Source of the DNA: Verrucomicrobiales bacterium
Lineage (GTDB): Bacteria > Verrucomicrobiota > Verrucomicrobiia > Limisphaerales > J093
Direction: 5' to 3'
Length of the DNA stretch: 64,000 bases
Assembly (NCBI GenBank): GCA_015075445.1
Contig: JABTUJ010000008.1
Coordinates: 1-64,000 of the forward strand
The notes beneath the pieces were generated by a model. That model ran no database searches, was not told the origin of the DNA, and saw only the letters and a program-made list of their open reading frames with translations. Positions within the stretch are counted from its first letter, which is position 1. Every line of letters begins with the position of its first letter. Of the stretch, positions 10,301 through 18,314 are shown piece by piece. Both the position numbers and the translations under genes were made by a program.

Positions 10301-12203
10301 GCGCGGGATTGCTGACATCAATCACGTGAAGACCGCTCCGCTCCGCGCTGACGTAGGCAAACCCGTCCACCACATCCAGCGCGTTGGCATAGGGGTTGGA
10401 GATTTGCCCCGGAACGAAGAGACCCAATCCGCCCACGCGCACCGGGGCTGCGGGGTTGCTCACATCCACCACCACCACCTGCATCTGGGTGAACCCCGCC
10501 GCCAGATAGGCCAGATTTCCCACCACCCGCACGGAGGTCACTTCGCCCAGGCCCGCAAGGCTGCCCCGGCGCACGGGGGTCAGGGGATCGCTCACATCGA
10601 TGATGTGCAAGCCGGACGTGCCGGCGGCCAGATAAGCCCAATCACCGACCACCTGCACATCCCGGGCCGGACCGGCGTGGATGACAGTGCTCAGGCGCGC
10701 GGGTTGGGCGGGGGTCCTCACGTCGATGATTTGCAGCCGGGCGGTGTCCGCCGCGACATAGGCCCGACTGCCCACCACCTGCACCTTGAGCGCCGTGCCG
10801 CCGGTGTTGAACGTCCCGAGCCGGGACGGCTGGGCGGGATCGCTGACGTCGATGATCTGCAAGCCGGGCGAACCGATGGCCATGTAGGCGCGATTCTCGA
10901 CCACGTCCACACCGGAAGCCCGGCCGCCCGTGGAGTGGCTGCCGACACGCACCGGGTTGCGCGGGTTGGCGACGTTGATGATCTGGAGGCCGGCGGTGGT
11001 GTCCGCCACGCAGGCGAGGTCGCCGACGACTTTGACGTCGGCCGTCGAATTCCGGGAAGTCATCCCGCCGAGTTCCGTCAGCACCAGTTGCCGGACGTTG
11101 TAGGTGCGCGTCTCGCTCACCGGGGCAAAATTCGCGTCGCCTGCCTGTTCGGCCGTGACCGCCACCGTGCCGTGCCCGGTGATCGTCAGCCGGCCGTCGG
11201 TGATGGTGGCGGGGCCGGACTCCACGCGGAAGCTGACCGGCAGCCCGCTGCCTGCCGTGGCCTGGAGGGGGTGAGGCGTGTCGAGTTCGAGGACGGGACC
11301 GGCGGCTCCCTCCCACGTCAGCACCTGGGGATCGGCCCGGCGCATTTCAAAAAGCTGCAGGCGGCCCTCCTGGAAGGTGACGTAGGCACGCTGGTCCTGG
11401 GCGAAAACGCTTCGCGCCCCGTTGAGCGGCTGGCCCGTCGGCATCGGATCGGCGGGGTCGGAGATGTCCACCACCTCCACTCCATTGAAGGCCACTCCAT
11501 TGAAGGTCTGCACGAAGGCCAGGTCACCGGCGAGATGAAGCCGCCGGCCGGATCCATCAATGCTGGTCCAGTTCGTGAGATCCGTCGTGCCGATCAGCCG
11601 GGGTTGCGCGGGCTGACTGATGTCCAGCACCTGCAAGGCCGGGCGGCCCACCAGATACGCGAGGTTGCCCACGACCCGCACGTCGGAAACGCCCACTGGG
11701 GAAAGGAAACCTCCCAGCCGGGTCGGCCGGGAGGGATCGCTGACGTCCAGCACGTACAACCCACCATGCCGGTCCGCCAGAAAAGCGGTCTGGCCGGCCA
11801 CGTCGGTGGCCATCGACCAGCCCTGCGTCTTGAATCCGCCCACCCGGATCGGCGCATCGGGGTTGCGGATGTCAAACACCACCAGTCCTGCGTCATCGGC
11901 GGCGAGGTAGGCGTGGCCCTCATGGACGGTCAAACTTCGGGCAACGGAATTGTTACGGATGTTGATCGCTCCCCGGGCAACCGGGTTGGCCGGATTACTC
12001 ACGTCAATGATTCTTATGGTGGAGGTGAAACTGGAACTGGAACTCGTTTGCGTATAGCTCGCCAGGTAGGTAAGGCCACCCTCCACGTGCAGGTCCACCG
12101 CGCTCCAGCCCGTCGCGTTCAGGCGGCCGACCCGCGCGGGCCGGGCCGGATCGCTGACGTCGAGGATTTCGAGGCCGGCCCCCACATTGGCCCGCCGTCC
12201 CAT
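7320..12203 (-). CDS. Giant LVIVD-repeat beta-propeller protein (main open frame; 5' end frameshifted)
   Basis: 1627 residues built from several dozen ~40-residue LVIVD repeats ('VVG.LAYVA....GL.IIDVS.PA.P.R.G'), which are known to form beta propellers on bacterial surface proteins. Three or more interspersed ~90-residue blocks share the pattern 'SGLPV..RV.SGPAT...G.LT..G.G...V.AEQPGD', a bacterial Ig-like repeat common in this phylum. The frame begins abruptly inside a repeat at 12203 without a signal peptide. The missing leader lies upstream in other frames (see 12204..12638). The C-terminus ends in a module like those of the other secreted proteins here. Substrate and role are unknown; an exported adhesion or scaffold role is inference. 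Confidence 0.85.
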   Translation of the reverse strand: MGRRANVGAGLEILDVSDPARPARVGRLNATGWSAVDLHVEGGLTYLASYTQTSSSSSFTSTIRIIDVSNPANPVARGAINIRNNSVARSLTVHEGHAYLAADDAGLVVFDIRNPDAPIRVGGFKTQGWSMATDVAGQTAFLADRHGGLYVLDVSDPSRPTRLGGFLSPVGVSDVRVVGNLAYLVGRPALQVLDISQPAQPRLIGTTDLTNWTSIDGSGRRLHLAGDLAFVQTFNGVAFNGVEVVDISDPADPMPTGQPLNGARSVFAQDQRAYVTFQEGRLQLFEMRRADPQVLTWEGAAGPVLELDTPHPLQATAGSGLPVSFRVESGPATITDGRLTITGHGTVAVTAEQAGDANFAPVSETRTYNVRQLVLTELGGMTSRNSTADVKVVGDLACVADTTAGLQIINVANPRNPVRVGSHSTGGRASGVDVVENRAYMAIGSPGLQIIDVSDPAQPSRLGTFNTGGTALKVQVVGSRAYVAADTARLQIIDVRTPAQPARLSTVIHAGPARDVQVVGDWAYLAAGTSGLHIIDVSDPLTPVRRGSLAGLGEVTSVRVVGNLAYLAAGFTQMQVVVVDVSNPAAPVRVGGLGLFVPGQISNPYANALDVVDGFAYVSAERSGLHVIDVSNPAQPVRSSIVGTRDMAMGVRWANGRIYLADGIAGLRIIEARAAYHQTLAWTGANDPVLPFNQEQPLHATTASGLPVTLRVETGPATLTNGRLTITGPGLVAVTAEQAGDDRHLPARETRFFNVPEVHWDRLGFFTDLTGEALDMQVVGSRAYVIESGVWQNEQLTGGGLRVLDVSDPRRPVSLGRFTIPGQPGRVAVAGDIACVAAGSTGLHLIDVSNPAAMTRRRGLGLNGAARSVQVAGNLAYVAAADTGLHIIDIGNPAQPVRRSGVVTVRGANDVAVAGDFAYVTEVIFGPPTRSSLHVFDVSVPASPRRVGEVSLPGFEPAVRVVDKVAYVTSWANWSSPESGGLTLIDVSEPSSPVLLSRALTRALASSVDVVGHLAFVGDGSQGGLQVLDVSLPGQPVLVGTYPNAGDARRVQIVGQVAYVAAGYAGFQIIHLDLGLPQSLHWSGIVGAIPTLGTPYPLTVTASSGLPVTVRVASGPATLAEGWLTAHGPGLIQVVAEQPGDAAHLPVRATRSFGLQQGSFDRVGEVHTGGGSRAVEVAGSLAYVLGEGIWNYSNPNFSRLEGGGLRIVDITNPARPTVVGELLMSGRMEDLVVVGNRAYLVDSGTDTPDGSIVDSGLRIVDVTNPASPALLGRSLLDGGNSVSVTGDFAYVSGWAEMHVINVSNPASPVKVATWPRGGRRVRVVNDRAYLLNNQQLEVLDVSEPARPVLLGVQDLAGSGADVQVAGNIAYVTSGIGSETDRRSFFQVFDVSDPARPRLLNELSLSGAGRMWLSGRLAYVTGSTDYRSVVHVLDLSQPDQPVLLGGFRTGDAWDLEIQSGVAYVAGGNGLEVFLLNFRAPQPLRLDLPGRLPFPGTPLAAPASNPSGLPLAFTIASGPARMENQQLIVTGLGPVTLRVEQPGDDRHLPTRIEWTLVVHPPTPRLQVNGTQLELAWPTGLPGLVLLHRETLSPETPWRDLTIPTVEFEGEVRALLEALAPTGLFQLVHP

Positions 12204-12638
12204 CCTGCACCGAGCGCCACAGTCCGATCGCCCGCCATCTGCACCGCGACGGGCACGCCGGTGAAGTCATACCCGCCGAGTGGCGACAACACGACCTGCT
12301 TGCCGTTGAAATGACGGCTCTCGCGCACCGGCGCGTAGGTGGGGTCGCCCGGTTGCTCCGCCGTCACCCGGACACGGCCGGGGCCGGTGGATCGTCAGCA
12401 CGCCGGTTCACCAGCGTGGCCGGCCCGGACTCCACCGTGAGGGTGACCGGCAGGCCGCTGCTGCCGACCCTGAGCGGGTGCGGGGTGTTGAGCGCCAGCG
12501 CCGCCCGGCCGCGCCGGTCCAGGTGAGCGTCTGCGTCGCGATGCCCTGCGCGAGCACGGCGGGGGCCAGCCAGCCCAGCGCCAGGGCGAGGCCGCCGCAC
12601 CAGCGGAGGAGGTTTGGAAGGAGTGTTTTCGTTTTCAT
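12204..12638 (-). pseudogene. Frameshifted 5' end of the LVIVD-repeat gene (signal peptide and first Ig-like block)
   Basis: An ATG at 12638 starts MKTKTLLPNLLRW, a signal peptide ending APAVLAQG, and then LTWTGAAG, the same phrase that opens each Ig-like block later in the protein. Comparison with the other copies locates single-base changes: a lost C near 12515, an extra T near 12396, an extra C near 12388, and a fourth indel near 12195-12210. Restoring them joins the leader to the 1627-residue frame, giving a protein of roughly 1770 residues. As read, the leader is disconnected, so the gene is either inactivated or mis-sequenced. Confidence 0.8.
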
Positions 12639-13008
12639 TGAGTCAGGTGGTTGTCGGGCCGATTTTTGGTCGTTCATCCCATAGCGCGACGTTTCGGGAC
12701 GGTTGGGGCCAAAAAAAGATTGGGTCATCTCAGCCTTGCGCGGACCAGGCTTCAGCGCGGGCGGGCGCGGTGGAACCGAACGGTTGACGGGACCGAGACG
12801 TCGATCCGGAAGGCATCGCCGGTGGATGAACCCGCTCAAACAAACATGATTCCGGCTCGCCCTCATGCGATAGAATCCGGCGCGGGGTTCAAACAAAAGA
12901 GCCCCGGCGGCTTTCGGTTGGGCGGGATCACCAAGGGTCGGAACATTGAGCCGCGCCCGATCACCCACCGGCCCCAGCGATTCGAGCGGAGGAGGGGTCC
13001 AACCCTAG
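12639..13008. other. Intergenic region, no gene recognised
   Basis: Gap of about 370 bp between the LVIVD leader and the first copy of the dispersed repeat. Open frames here give only low-complexity translations with no recognisable domain. It should hold the promoter of the LVIVD gene on the minus strand, but I cannot point to convincing boxes. Confidence 0.4.
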
Positions 13009-13190
13009 TCTGGGCATGTCGGCGCCTCGCTCCCGAATTGCCTGAGTCCACCCGGCCTGTCGTCACGCCGCCTGGGCTGAAGGCGGATGGTGGAGGGCTC
13101 CCAGGGACTCGATTCGCCGCCGGCGCGGCACGGGGACGAAGACTCGCGAACTCGCCGGGAAAGGCCCAGACTATGGTTTGACCCCTCCTT
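13009..13190 (+). repeat. Dispersed ~125-180 bp repeat, copy A
   Basis: The core at 13066-13190 shares long, nearly identical stretches with copies B, C and D. Conserved words include GAAGGCGGATGGT, GCACGGGGACGAAGAC, CGCGAACTCG and ATGGTTTGACCCCT. Copy A also has the 5' extension TCTGGGCATGTCGG found in copy C. Internal short inverted segments (GGCGGAT facing ATTCGCC, and GGAGGGCTCC) allow a hairpin. It lies directly upstream of the toxin-antitoxin pair. Confidence 0.85.
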
Positions 13191-13262
13191 GCGGATCGCC
13201 GCCGGAGGCCGTCGTCGTCTGCCGGGTTGAAATGGGCGCCTGAATCGCCGACTCTACCGGCG

Positions 13263-13463
13263 ATGAGCACGGTCAAAGAAATTGAAACGGCCCTCACCAA
13301 GCTCCGCTTGGAGGAGATGGAGGCGGTTCGGGATCGGCTGGATGAACTGATCGAAGACCAGTTGGAGGTGAGTGAGGAGTTCAAGGCCAAGATCCAGCGG
13401 GCCAAGCGCGAGATCGCGGCGGGTGTGCACTCGAGGGTTCGCCAGCCGGAAGCCGGCCGGTGA
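13263..13463 (+). CDS. Antitoxin-like small protein of a type II toxin-antitoxin pair
   Basis: 66 residues starting MSTVKEIETALTKLRLEEM, predominantly helical and charged, with 'LEVSEEFKAKIQRAKREIAAG' near the C-terminus (given here only to show its register). The size, position directly before a RelE/ParE-type gene and GTGA overlap with it (13460-13463) fit an antitoxin. The N-terminal phrase resembles short antitoxins that partner ParE/RelE toxins. DNA binding is not evident from an obvious helix-turn-helix. The start at 13263 was chosen over the longer 13227 because the extra residues look non-coding. Confidence 0.7.
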   Translation: MSTVKEIETALTKLRLEEMEAVRDRLDELIEDQLEVSEEFKAKIQRAKREIAAGVHSRVRQPEAGR

Positions 13464-13720
13464 GCGCCGCGCTGCAAGTCTTCTCCCGCGATTTCGACGC
13501 CGACTTCTTCAAGCTGCCTTCGCCCGTGCAAGCACGGATTCAGGGCAGAATTGACCGGTTGGGCCTGATGCTGGATCGCTTCCCGCACCGGCACATGACC
13601 GGAGTCAATTGCTACCGGCTGCGTGTTGGAGACTACCGCGTGATTTACGATTTCGACGTGCAAGCGGGTGTGCTCCGCCTGCTCGCGGTCGGTCACAGGC
13701 GGGAGGTTTATCAGAGGTGA
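13460..13720 (+). CDS. RelE/ParE-family toxin
   Basis: 86 residues with the C-terminal signature of the RelE/ParE superfamily: 'YRLRVGDYRVIYDFD' followed by 'LAVGHRREVYQR'. RelE members cleave ribosome-bound mRNA and ParE members poison gyrase; which applies here cannot be decided, though the YRLRVGDYRVIY phrase is common to the RelE-like mRNA-interferase branch. The GTG start overlaps the antitoxin stop as GTGA, so the two are translationally coupled. The operon is bracketed by copies A and B of the dispersed repeat, which suggests the module moved as a unit. Confidence 0.85.
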   Translation: MSAALQVFSRDFDADFFKLPSPVQARIQGRIDRLGLMLDRFPHRHMTGVNCYRLRVGDYRVIYDFDVQAGVLRLLAVGHRREVYQR

Positions 13721-13735
13721 GCAGGGCCGTTCTGC

Positions 13736-13862
13736 CGTCGCCGCCTGGGGCGAAGGCGGATGGTAGAGGGCTCCGAGGGATTCGATTCGCTGCTGGCGTG
13801 GCACGGGGACGAAGACCCGCGAACTCGTCCTGACAGGTCAAGACTATGGTTTGACCCCTGCT
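13736..13862 (+). repeat. Dispersed ~125 bp repeat, copy B
   Basis: Closest relative of copy A, with the same order of conserved words and only scattered substitutions from GCCGCCTGGGGCGAAGG to TATGGTTTGACCCCTGC. It is in direct orientation to copy A and closes the toxin-antitoxin segment on its right side. The rest of the gap to 14043 contains no gene that I can recognise. Confidence 0.85.
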
Positions 13863-14058
13863 CGCGCGCGCTCGGAGACGGACTGGATGTGCTCGGGATC
13901 GAAACGCCGCAGAGGATGTAGCGCACTCCCCCCGACCTTCGCGGGCATCACCAGTAAGGGGCCTCATGGTCAATATCGGGCGTATCTTGGCCAAGAAAGG
14001 AGTAGCGATCCCGCTCCCAAGCGGCTAGCCGTGGCACAACATCATGAAAAGGACGAAT

Positions 14059-14078
14059 CTCTCTCTCTCTCTCTCTCT
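14059..14078 (+). repeat. (CT)10 microsatellite inside a signal-peptide leader
   Basis: Ten CT units lie 15 bases after an ATG at 14044 (MKRTN, then Leu-Ser repeats). With ten units the frame from this ATG hits TAG at 14083-14085. With eleven or eight units it runs without a break into the 1389-codon frame and completes a typical signal peptide (Lys/Arg start, Leu-Ser core, then CCSALLTLGLFPLF). The tract therefore acts as a potential on/off switch by slippage. Confidence 0.9.
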
Positions 14079-14092
14079 GCTGTAGCGCGCTT

Positions 14093-17000
14093 TTGACGCT
14101 CGGGCTGTTCCCCCTCTTCCAGGCCCGAAGCGACCCGGTCTCCGGTGCGGCCCGCACCTTCCTCGGCGAGACCGTTGTCGAACGCGGCCCCCATCACCGG
14201 GTCTTCGAAACGACCTGGCGCGTGACCGATGCCCAAGGCGCCGAGGCCCTCCGCCACGGCCGCTACACTGAACTCCGCAACGGCCTGCACTACCTCGTCA
14301 ACGACGAGTGGGTCGAGACTCAGGAACTCATCGAGGCCTACCCCGGCGGAGCCGCCGCCATGCGCGGACCCCACAAAGTCATCTTCCCTGCCACCCTCGG
14401 ACCCCGGTCCGCCAACCTCGTTGAGCTGTTGACCCCGGACGGCAAACACCTCCGCTTCCGGATGGTGGGCCTGACCTGGGAGGACAGGCAGAGCGGCGAA
14501 CGCTTTTGGCTGGCTCGGCCCCGGGATTCGGTGGGGGTCATCCTGCCGCCCAACCAGGTGCTGTACGAGGACGCGTTTGAGGAGGTCCTGGCCGACATCC
14601 GCTATACCTACACGTCCGGCGCCCTTGAGCAGGACGTAATCCTGCGCGCCCCGATCCTGCCCCCCGAGGGGCTTGACCCGGAATCCGGGCTGGTGCAGGT
14701 GGTCACTGAATTCCTGAACCCGCCAACTGCGGAAGTGCTCACCCCGGGCCAGGGCGAGAGCGAGGGCGAATCTGGCACGGAGAATGCAAACATCGAAGGC
14801 ATGGCGGGGCTCGAGGATAGCTGGATCAACTTCGGGGCGATGCAGATTACCCTGGGTCGAGCCTTCGCCCTCGGTGAGTCGGGAGCGGAGGTTGGAACCG
14901 TGGACAGCGCGGTGGTCGCGAAAAGATGGGAGGCAGGCACGGGAGTGGCCGAACTGGTCGAGAGCGTCGAGTACCAGCGCATGCGGCCGGCGCTCGAGCG
15001 GCTCGGGCCGCGCGAGGGTCGAGTGGGGCCGCAACCGGCGCCGGGAGGGCCGGAGGAGCCTGTCCCCGCGGGAGGGGACCCGAGGCGACTGATGATGACG
15101 CTCGCGGCGGATAGTTCGAGGACGCCCAAGCGCGGCTACGTGATTGATTTCCAGGCGGTTCATTCCACCTCCACATGGGTCTTCCAAACGGACCAGACCT
15201 ACAAAATCAGCGGCTCAGTCAGCATTTCGTACTCCACGTCGTTCCAGCCAGGAGCGTTCCTCAAGTTCACCAGCACCGGCTCGTTAAGCGTCTCGGGGAC
15301 GGCGGACTTTCCGGCGGCGACGGTACCGCGTTGCACTTTCACGCACGTGGACGACAATACGGTTGGCGAACCCATTGGGCTTGGGGAACCCAATCCCAAC
15401 CCGGCCGTCCGATACCCGCGGGCGCTGAACTGGTACTATGCGACCGGGACCATTCGGCGGTTGGAGGTCCGCTACTCGACCTTTTACGGCTTGCCCGGCC
15501 AGATCCAGACCGACTGCGCGTCCGGCATGGGTTCGCCCGTCATCACGGCTCAGCCGATCAGCCGCTCGGCCAGCGTCGGAGGCAGCGCCACGTTCTCCGT
15601 GGCCGCGACAGGCTTCGGGCTGACGTACCAGTGGTACTTCAACAACGTGAGCATTCCGGGCGCCACCAGTGCGACCTACGTCCGCACGGCCATCCAGCAT
15701 GAACATGCCGGCGCCTACCATGTCGTGGTCGCCAACGACGTGGGCCAGGTCAAGAGCGCGACGGTCACGCTCACCGTCACCGGACCGCCTCAGATCATCA
15801 CCCCACCCGCCAGCCAGACGATGTGGGTGACCGGGGGCACGGAGCTCGAGGTGCCCAAGGGCGGCATGAGCGTCACAGCGACAAGTCAATACCCACCCCA
15901 ATGGGTGCCCGAGAAAGTGAAAGACAACGTGCTGGAGGACCCGGGCTGGCACAACGACGGCGCGTACACGCGGGAATTGGAGTGGGTGGAGGCGAACTTG
16001 GGCGCCAACTACACCGTGTCCAAGGGATCGTACTACCCCCGGCAGATGAACCTTCAAGGCGATCCGTACACCGACGGGAGCTGGAATGGCGTGTACCGGG
16101 AGTACGCCATCTACGTGACCCATGATCAGGCCAATTGGGGCGGCTCGGTGGCCAGTGGGAGTTGGAGTTGGCCGACGCGAGAATGGCGAGATGTGCCGCT
16201 CGTGGCGGCCAAGGGCGGCCGCCACGTCTATTTCGTCCGACTCCGGGCCTACGGATGGTGGGGTCAGACCGACTACGGAATGGCGAGCGCGAACGAGATT
16301 CGGGTCTACCGGAAAACCGGCGGCAGCGGAGGCTCGGTCTCGTTCGCCGTGGGGGCGCTGGGCAAGAACCCCGCTCAAGGCCAACCGCCCTTCACCTACG
16401 CCTGGCTCAAGAACGGCAGCTACATTCCCGGCGCCACCACCTTCGAATACACCATCCCCGCCGTGAGCTGGGACGACGCCGGCCAATACCAGGTGGACGT
16501 CAGTAACGGCCAGGGCACCACCCGCAGCGCGCCCGCCACCCTCACGCTGATCCCCGCCGGCCAGAACCGCACGTACACTTCCGACACCGACTTTCAGAAC
16601 GGAGTGCTGGTGAATCTGAACTACACCTCGGTCCCAAACCAACTCCAACTGAGCAGCACACCTACCCCATTTCCCTACTTGAACGTGGCTTGTTCGACCC
16701 GCGGGACGATCGTGCGGATTGATGTGAATACGGGCACCATTTTGGGTGAGTTCCGGACCGCACCTGTCCGCGTCGTTGATCAAACCGAAGTTGCACCCAA
16801 CCCGTCGCGCACGACAGTGGACCGTTTCGGCAATGTGTGGGTTGCGAACCGGGACGACAACTTAGATGCCAATGGAGACGATGTCCCTCCTTATGGCTCT
16901 GTAACGCGGATCGGTTTGCTCGTTGGCGGTACCCGTGGCGACAGAATCGGGGAGCCTCCAAATCACACCTTTGTACCAAACCCCACCGGCCGGTACGTAA

Positions 17001-18262
17001 GGCCTCCATTCATCTATAACACCTGCGTGGACCGTGATGGGGACAGGTTGATCCTGACCTCACGCGGCCTTGGCGACATCCTGCTCTGGAATAACCCCGG
17101 CGGAATTGATTCCATGGGTGGCGTCTCGAGTGCGGAGGATGAAGCCGTCGTCAACTATGTCAGAGTTCAGGCTCTAGGCGCCCGCACGGTGGCGGTGGAC
17201 AAGAACAACGACGTGTGGGTCGGAGGATGGCTGAACGCAGTTCATGAGAAGCTGAATGGCGTGACGGGACAGCCGGTGGCAGGCACCCGCTTTCCAGCTA
17301 GCGGCGATGGGGACGCCGGGGGGTACGGTGGCTTCATCGATGGCTATGGGGTGCTCTGGTCCTCTTCTGGAGTGCTAGGCGGCCGCTCCTGGAGGTTGCT
17401 GCGGTTCGACACCACGACCCGCAGCTCGACGATCCTCTACAACGTAGGCAACTATGGCTTGGGAATTGATCCTCGTACTCAGCACATCTGGTACACGTGG
17501 AGTCAGCATGACCCAGGCTTGGTGACACGGTACAGTCAAGGAGGCGCTTGGCTGGCAAACTACTTCCATGGCTTCCCGTATTCCCAAGGCGTGGCCATTG
17601 ACAACGCGGCGAACGTATGGGTCGCCCACCACCAGCAGTGGGGGACCACGGTAGGTCACGTGCGGGCTGACGCGGCCTGGGTGGGTAATGTCCATCTCAG
17701 CATCAGCCCCAACGTTGTGCCGGGACCCACAGGTATTGCCGTGGACAGCAACGGCAAGGCGTGGGTCGGCAACTACTATGCGAACAACGTGATGCGGATT
17801 GATCCCAACGCCGGCCCTTACAGCACGAGCGGCAACCGCATCGGTGCGGTGGACAGGATCGTGTACTTGGGGAGCGAAGCGGACCACCCCTCCGGGAAGA
17901 GCGCCGAACCCTACAACTACAGCGACATGACCGGGTTCGTGACATTGGGGAGCACGTTCAACAGTGGGTCCTGGGTGTTCGTGCACGATGGCGGGGCCCC
18001 CGGGAAGGTATGGCACACTGTTTCCTGGACGAGCGAGATCCCAGCCGGTACCGCCATCAAGGTCGAAGTGCGCGCGGCCAACCAGGTTACCGATCTGCCC
18101 GGCACCTCTTCAATCCCGAGGCCGTTTCTGGCGGTAAACAGCGGAGTGTCGTTCACTGGCGTCGCGGGGAGGTACCTCGAAGTCCGGGTCACGCTGTCGC
18201 GCGATCCGCTGGTCACGGCCTGCCCAATGCTTTATGACCTGACGGTGCATTGGCCGAACTGA
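14093..18262 (+). CDS. Secreted Ig/discoidin/propeller protein, leader out of frame in this copy
   Basis: The open frame has only a TTG at 14093. The natural start is the ATG at 14044, separated from the frame by the (CT)10 tract. Visible parts, by residue of the 1389: an uncharacterised N-terminal region to ~330; a linker rich in Pro and Gly; a first Ig-like domain ~480-565 (SASVGGSATFSV...GAYHVVVAN); a discoidin/F5-8 type C-like region ~590-742; a second Ig-like domain ~748-822; a Vgb/NHL-like propeller ~866-1242 with repeats such as 'VDRFGNVWVAN' and 'VDSNGKAWVGN'; and a C-terminal beta-sandwich. It is probably a surface protein that binds glycans or other cells; the ligand is unknown. The stop is 52 bp before the next secreted protein, on the same strand. 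Confidence 0.85.
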   Translation: MTLGLFPLFQARSDPVSGAARTFLGETVVERGPHHRVFETTWRVTDAQGAEALRHGRYTELRNGLHYLVNDEWVETQELIEAYPGGAAAMRGPHKVIFPATLGPRSANLVELLTPDGKHLRFRMVGLTWEDRQSGERFWLARPRDSVGVILPPNQVLYEDAFEEVLADIRYTYTSGALEQDVILRAPILPPEGLDPESGLVQVVTEFLNPPTAEVLTPGQGESEGESGTENANIEGMAGLEDSWINFGAMQITLGRAFALGESGAEVGTVDSAVVAKRWEAGTGVAELVESVEYQRMRPALERLGPREGRVGPQPAPGGPEEPVPAGGDPRRLMMTLAADSSRTPKRGYVIDFQAVHSTSTWVFQTDQTYKISGSVSISYSTSFQPGAFLKFTSTGSLSVSGTADFPAATVPRCTFTHVDDNTVGEPIGLGEPNPNPAVRYPRALNWYYATGTIRRLEVRYSTFYGLPGQIQTDCASGMGSPVITAQPISRSASVGGSATFSVAATGFGLTYQWYFNNVSIPGATSATYVRTAIQHEHAGAYHVVVANDVGQVKSATVTLTVTGPPQIITPPASQTMWVTGGTELEVPKGGMSVTATSQYPPQWVPEKVKDNVLEDPGWHNDGAYTRELEWVEANLGANYTVSKGSYYPRQMNLQGDPYTDGSWNGVYREYAIYVTHDQANWGGSVASGSWSWPTREWRDVPLVAAKGGRHVYFVRLRAYGWWGQTDYGMASANEIRVYRKTGGSGGSVSFAVGALGKNPAQGQPPFTYAWLKNGSYIPGATTFEYTIPAVSWDDAGQYQVDVSNGQGTTRSAPATLTLIPAGQNRTYTSDTDFQNGVLVNLNYTSVPNQLQLSSTPTPFPYLNVACSTRGTIVRIDVNTGTILGEFRTAPVRVVDQTEVAPNPSRTTVDRFGNVWVANRDDNLDANGDDVPPYGSVTRIGLLVGGTRGDRIGEPPNHTFVPNPTGRYVRPPFIYNTCVDRDGDRLILTSRGLGDILLWNNPGGIDSMGGVSSAEDEAVVNYVRVQALGARTVAVDKNNDVWVGGWLNAVHEKLNGVTGQPVAGTRFPASGDGDAGGYGGFIDGYGVLWSSSGVLGGRSWRLLRFDTTTRSSTILYNVGNYGLGIDPRTQHIWYTWSQHDPGLVTRYSQGGAWLANYFHGFPYSQGVAIDNAANVWVAHHQQWGTTVGHVRADAAWVGNVHLSISPNVVPGPTGIAVDSNGKAWVGNYYANNVMRIDPNAGPYSTSGNRIGAVDRIVYLGSEADHPSGKSAEPYNYSDMTGFVTLGSTFNSGSWVFVHDGGAPGKVWHTVSWTSEIPAGTAIKVEVRAANQVTDLPGTSSIPRPFLAVNSGVSFTGVAGRYLEVRVTLSRDPLVTACPMLYDLTVHWPN

Positions 18263-18314
18263 ACGGTGCGGGAGACGCGAGGCGGAGGCGAGATGTTGAG
18301 ACGTTGCGGTATCT

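Noticed and set aside
10326..12314. 662-codon open frame on the plus strand antisense to the LVIVD gene
   Set aside because: Periodic Asp-Val-Asp/His phrases are the reverse reading of LVIVD repeats; not a separate gene.
12863..13804. 313-codon minus-strand frame across the toxin-antitoxin region
   Set aside because: It reads through repeat copies A and B and antisense to a clear toxin and antitoxin; composition is that of non-coding GC-rich DNA.
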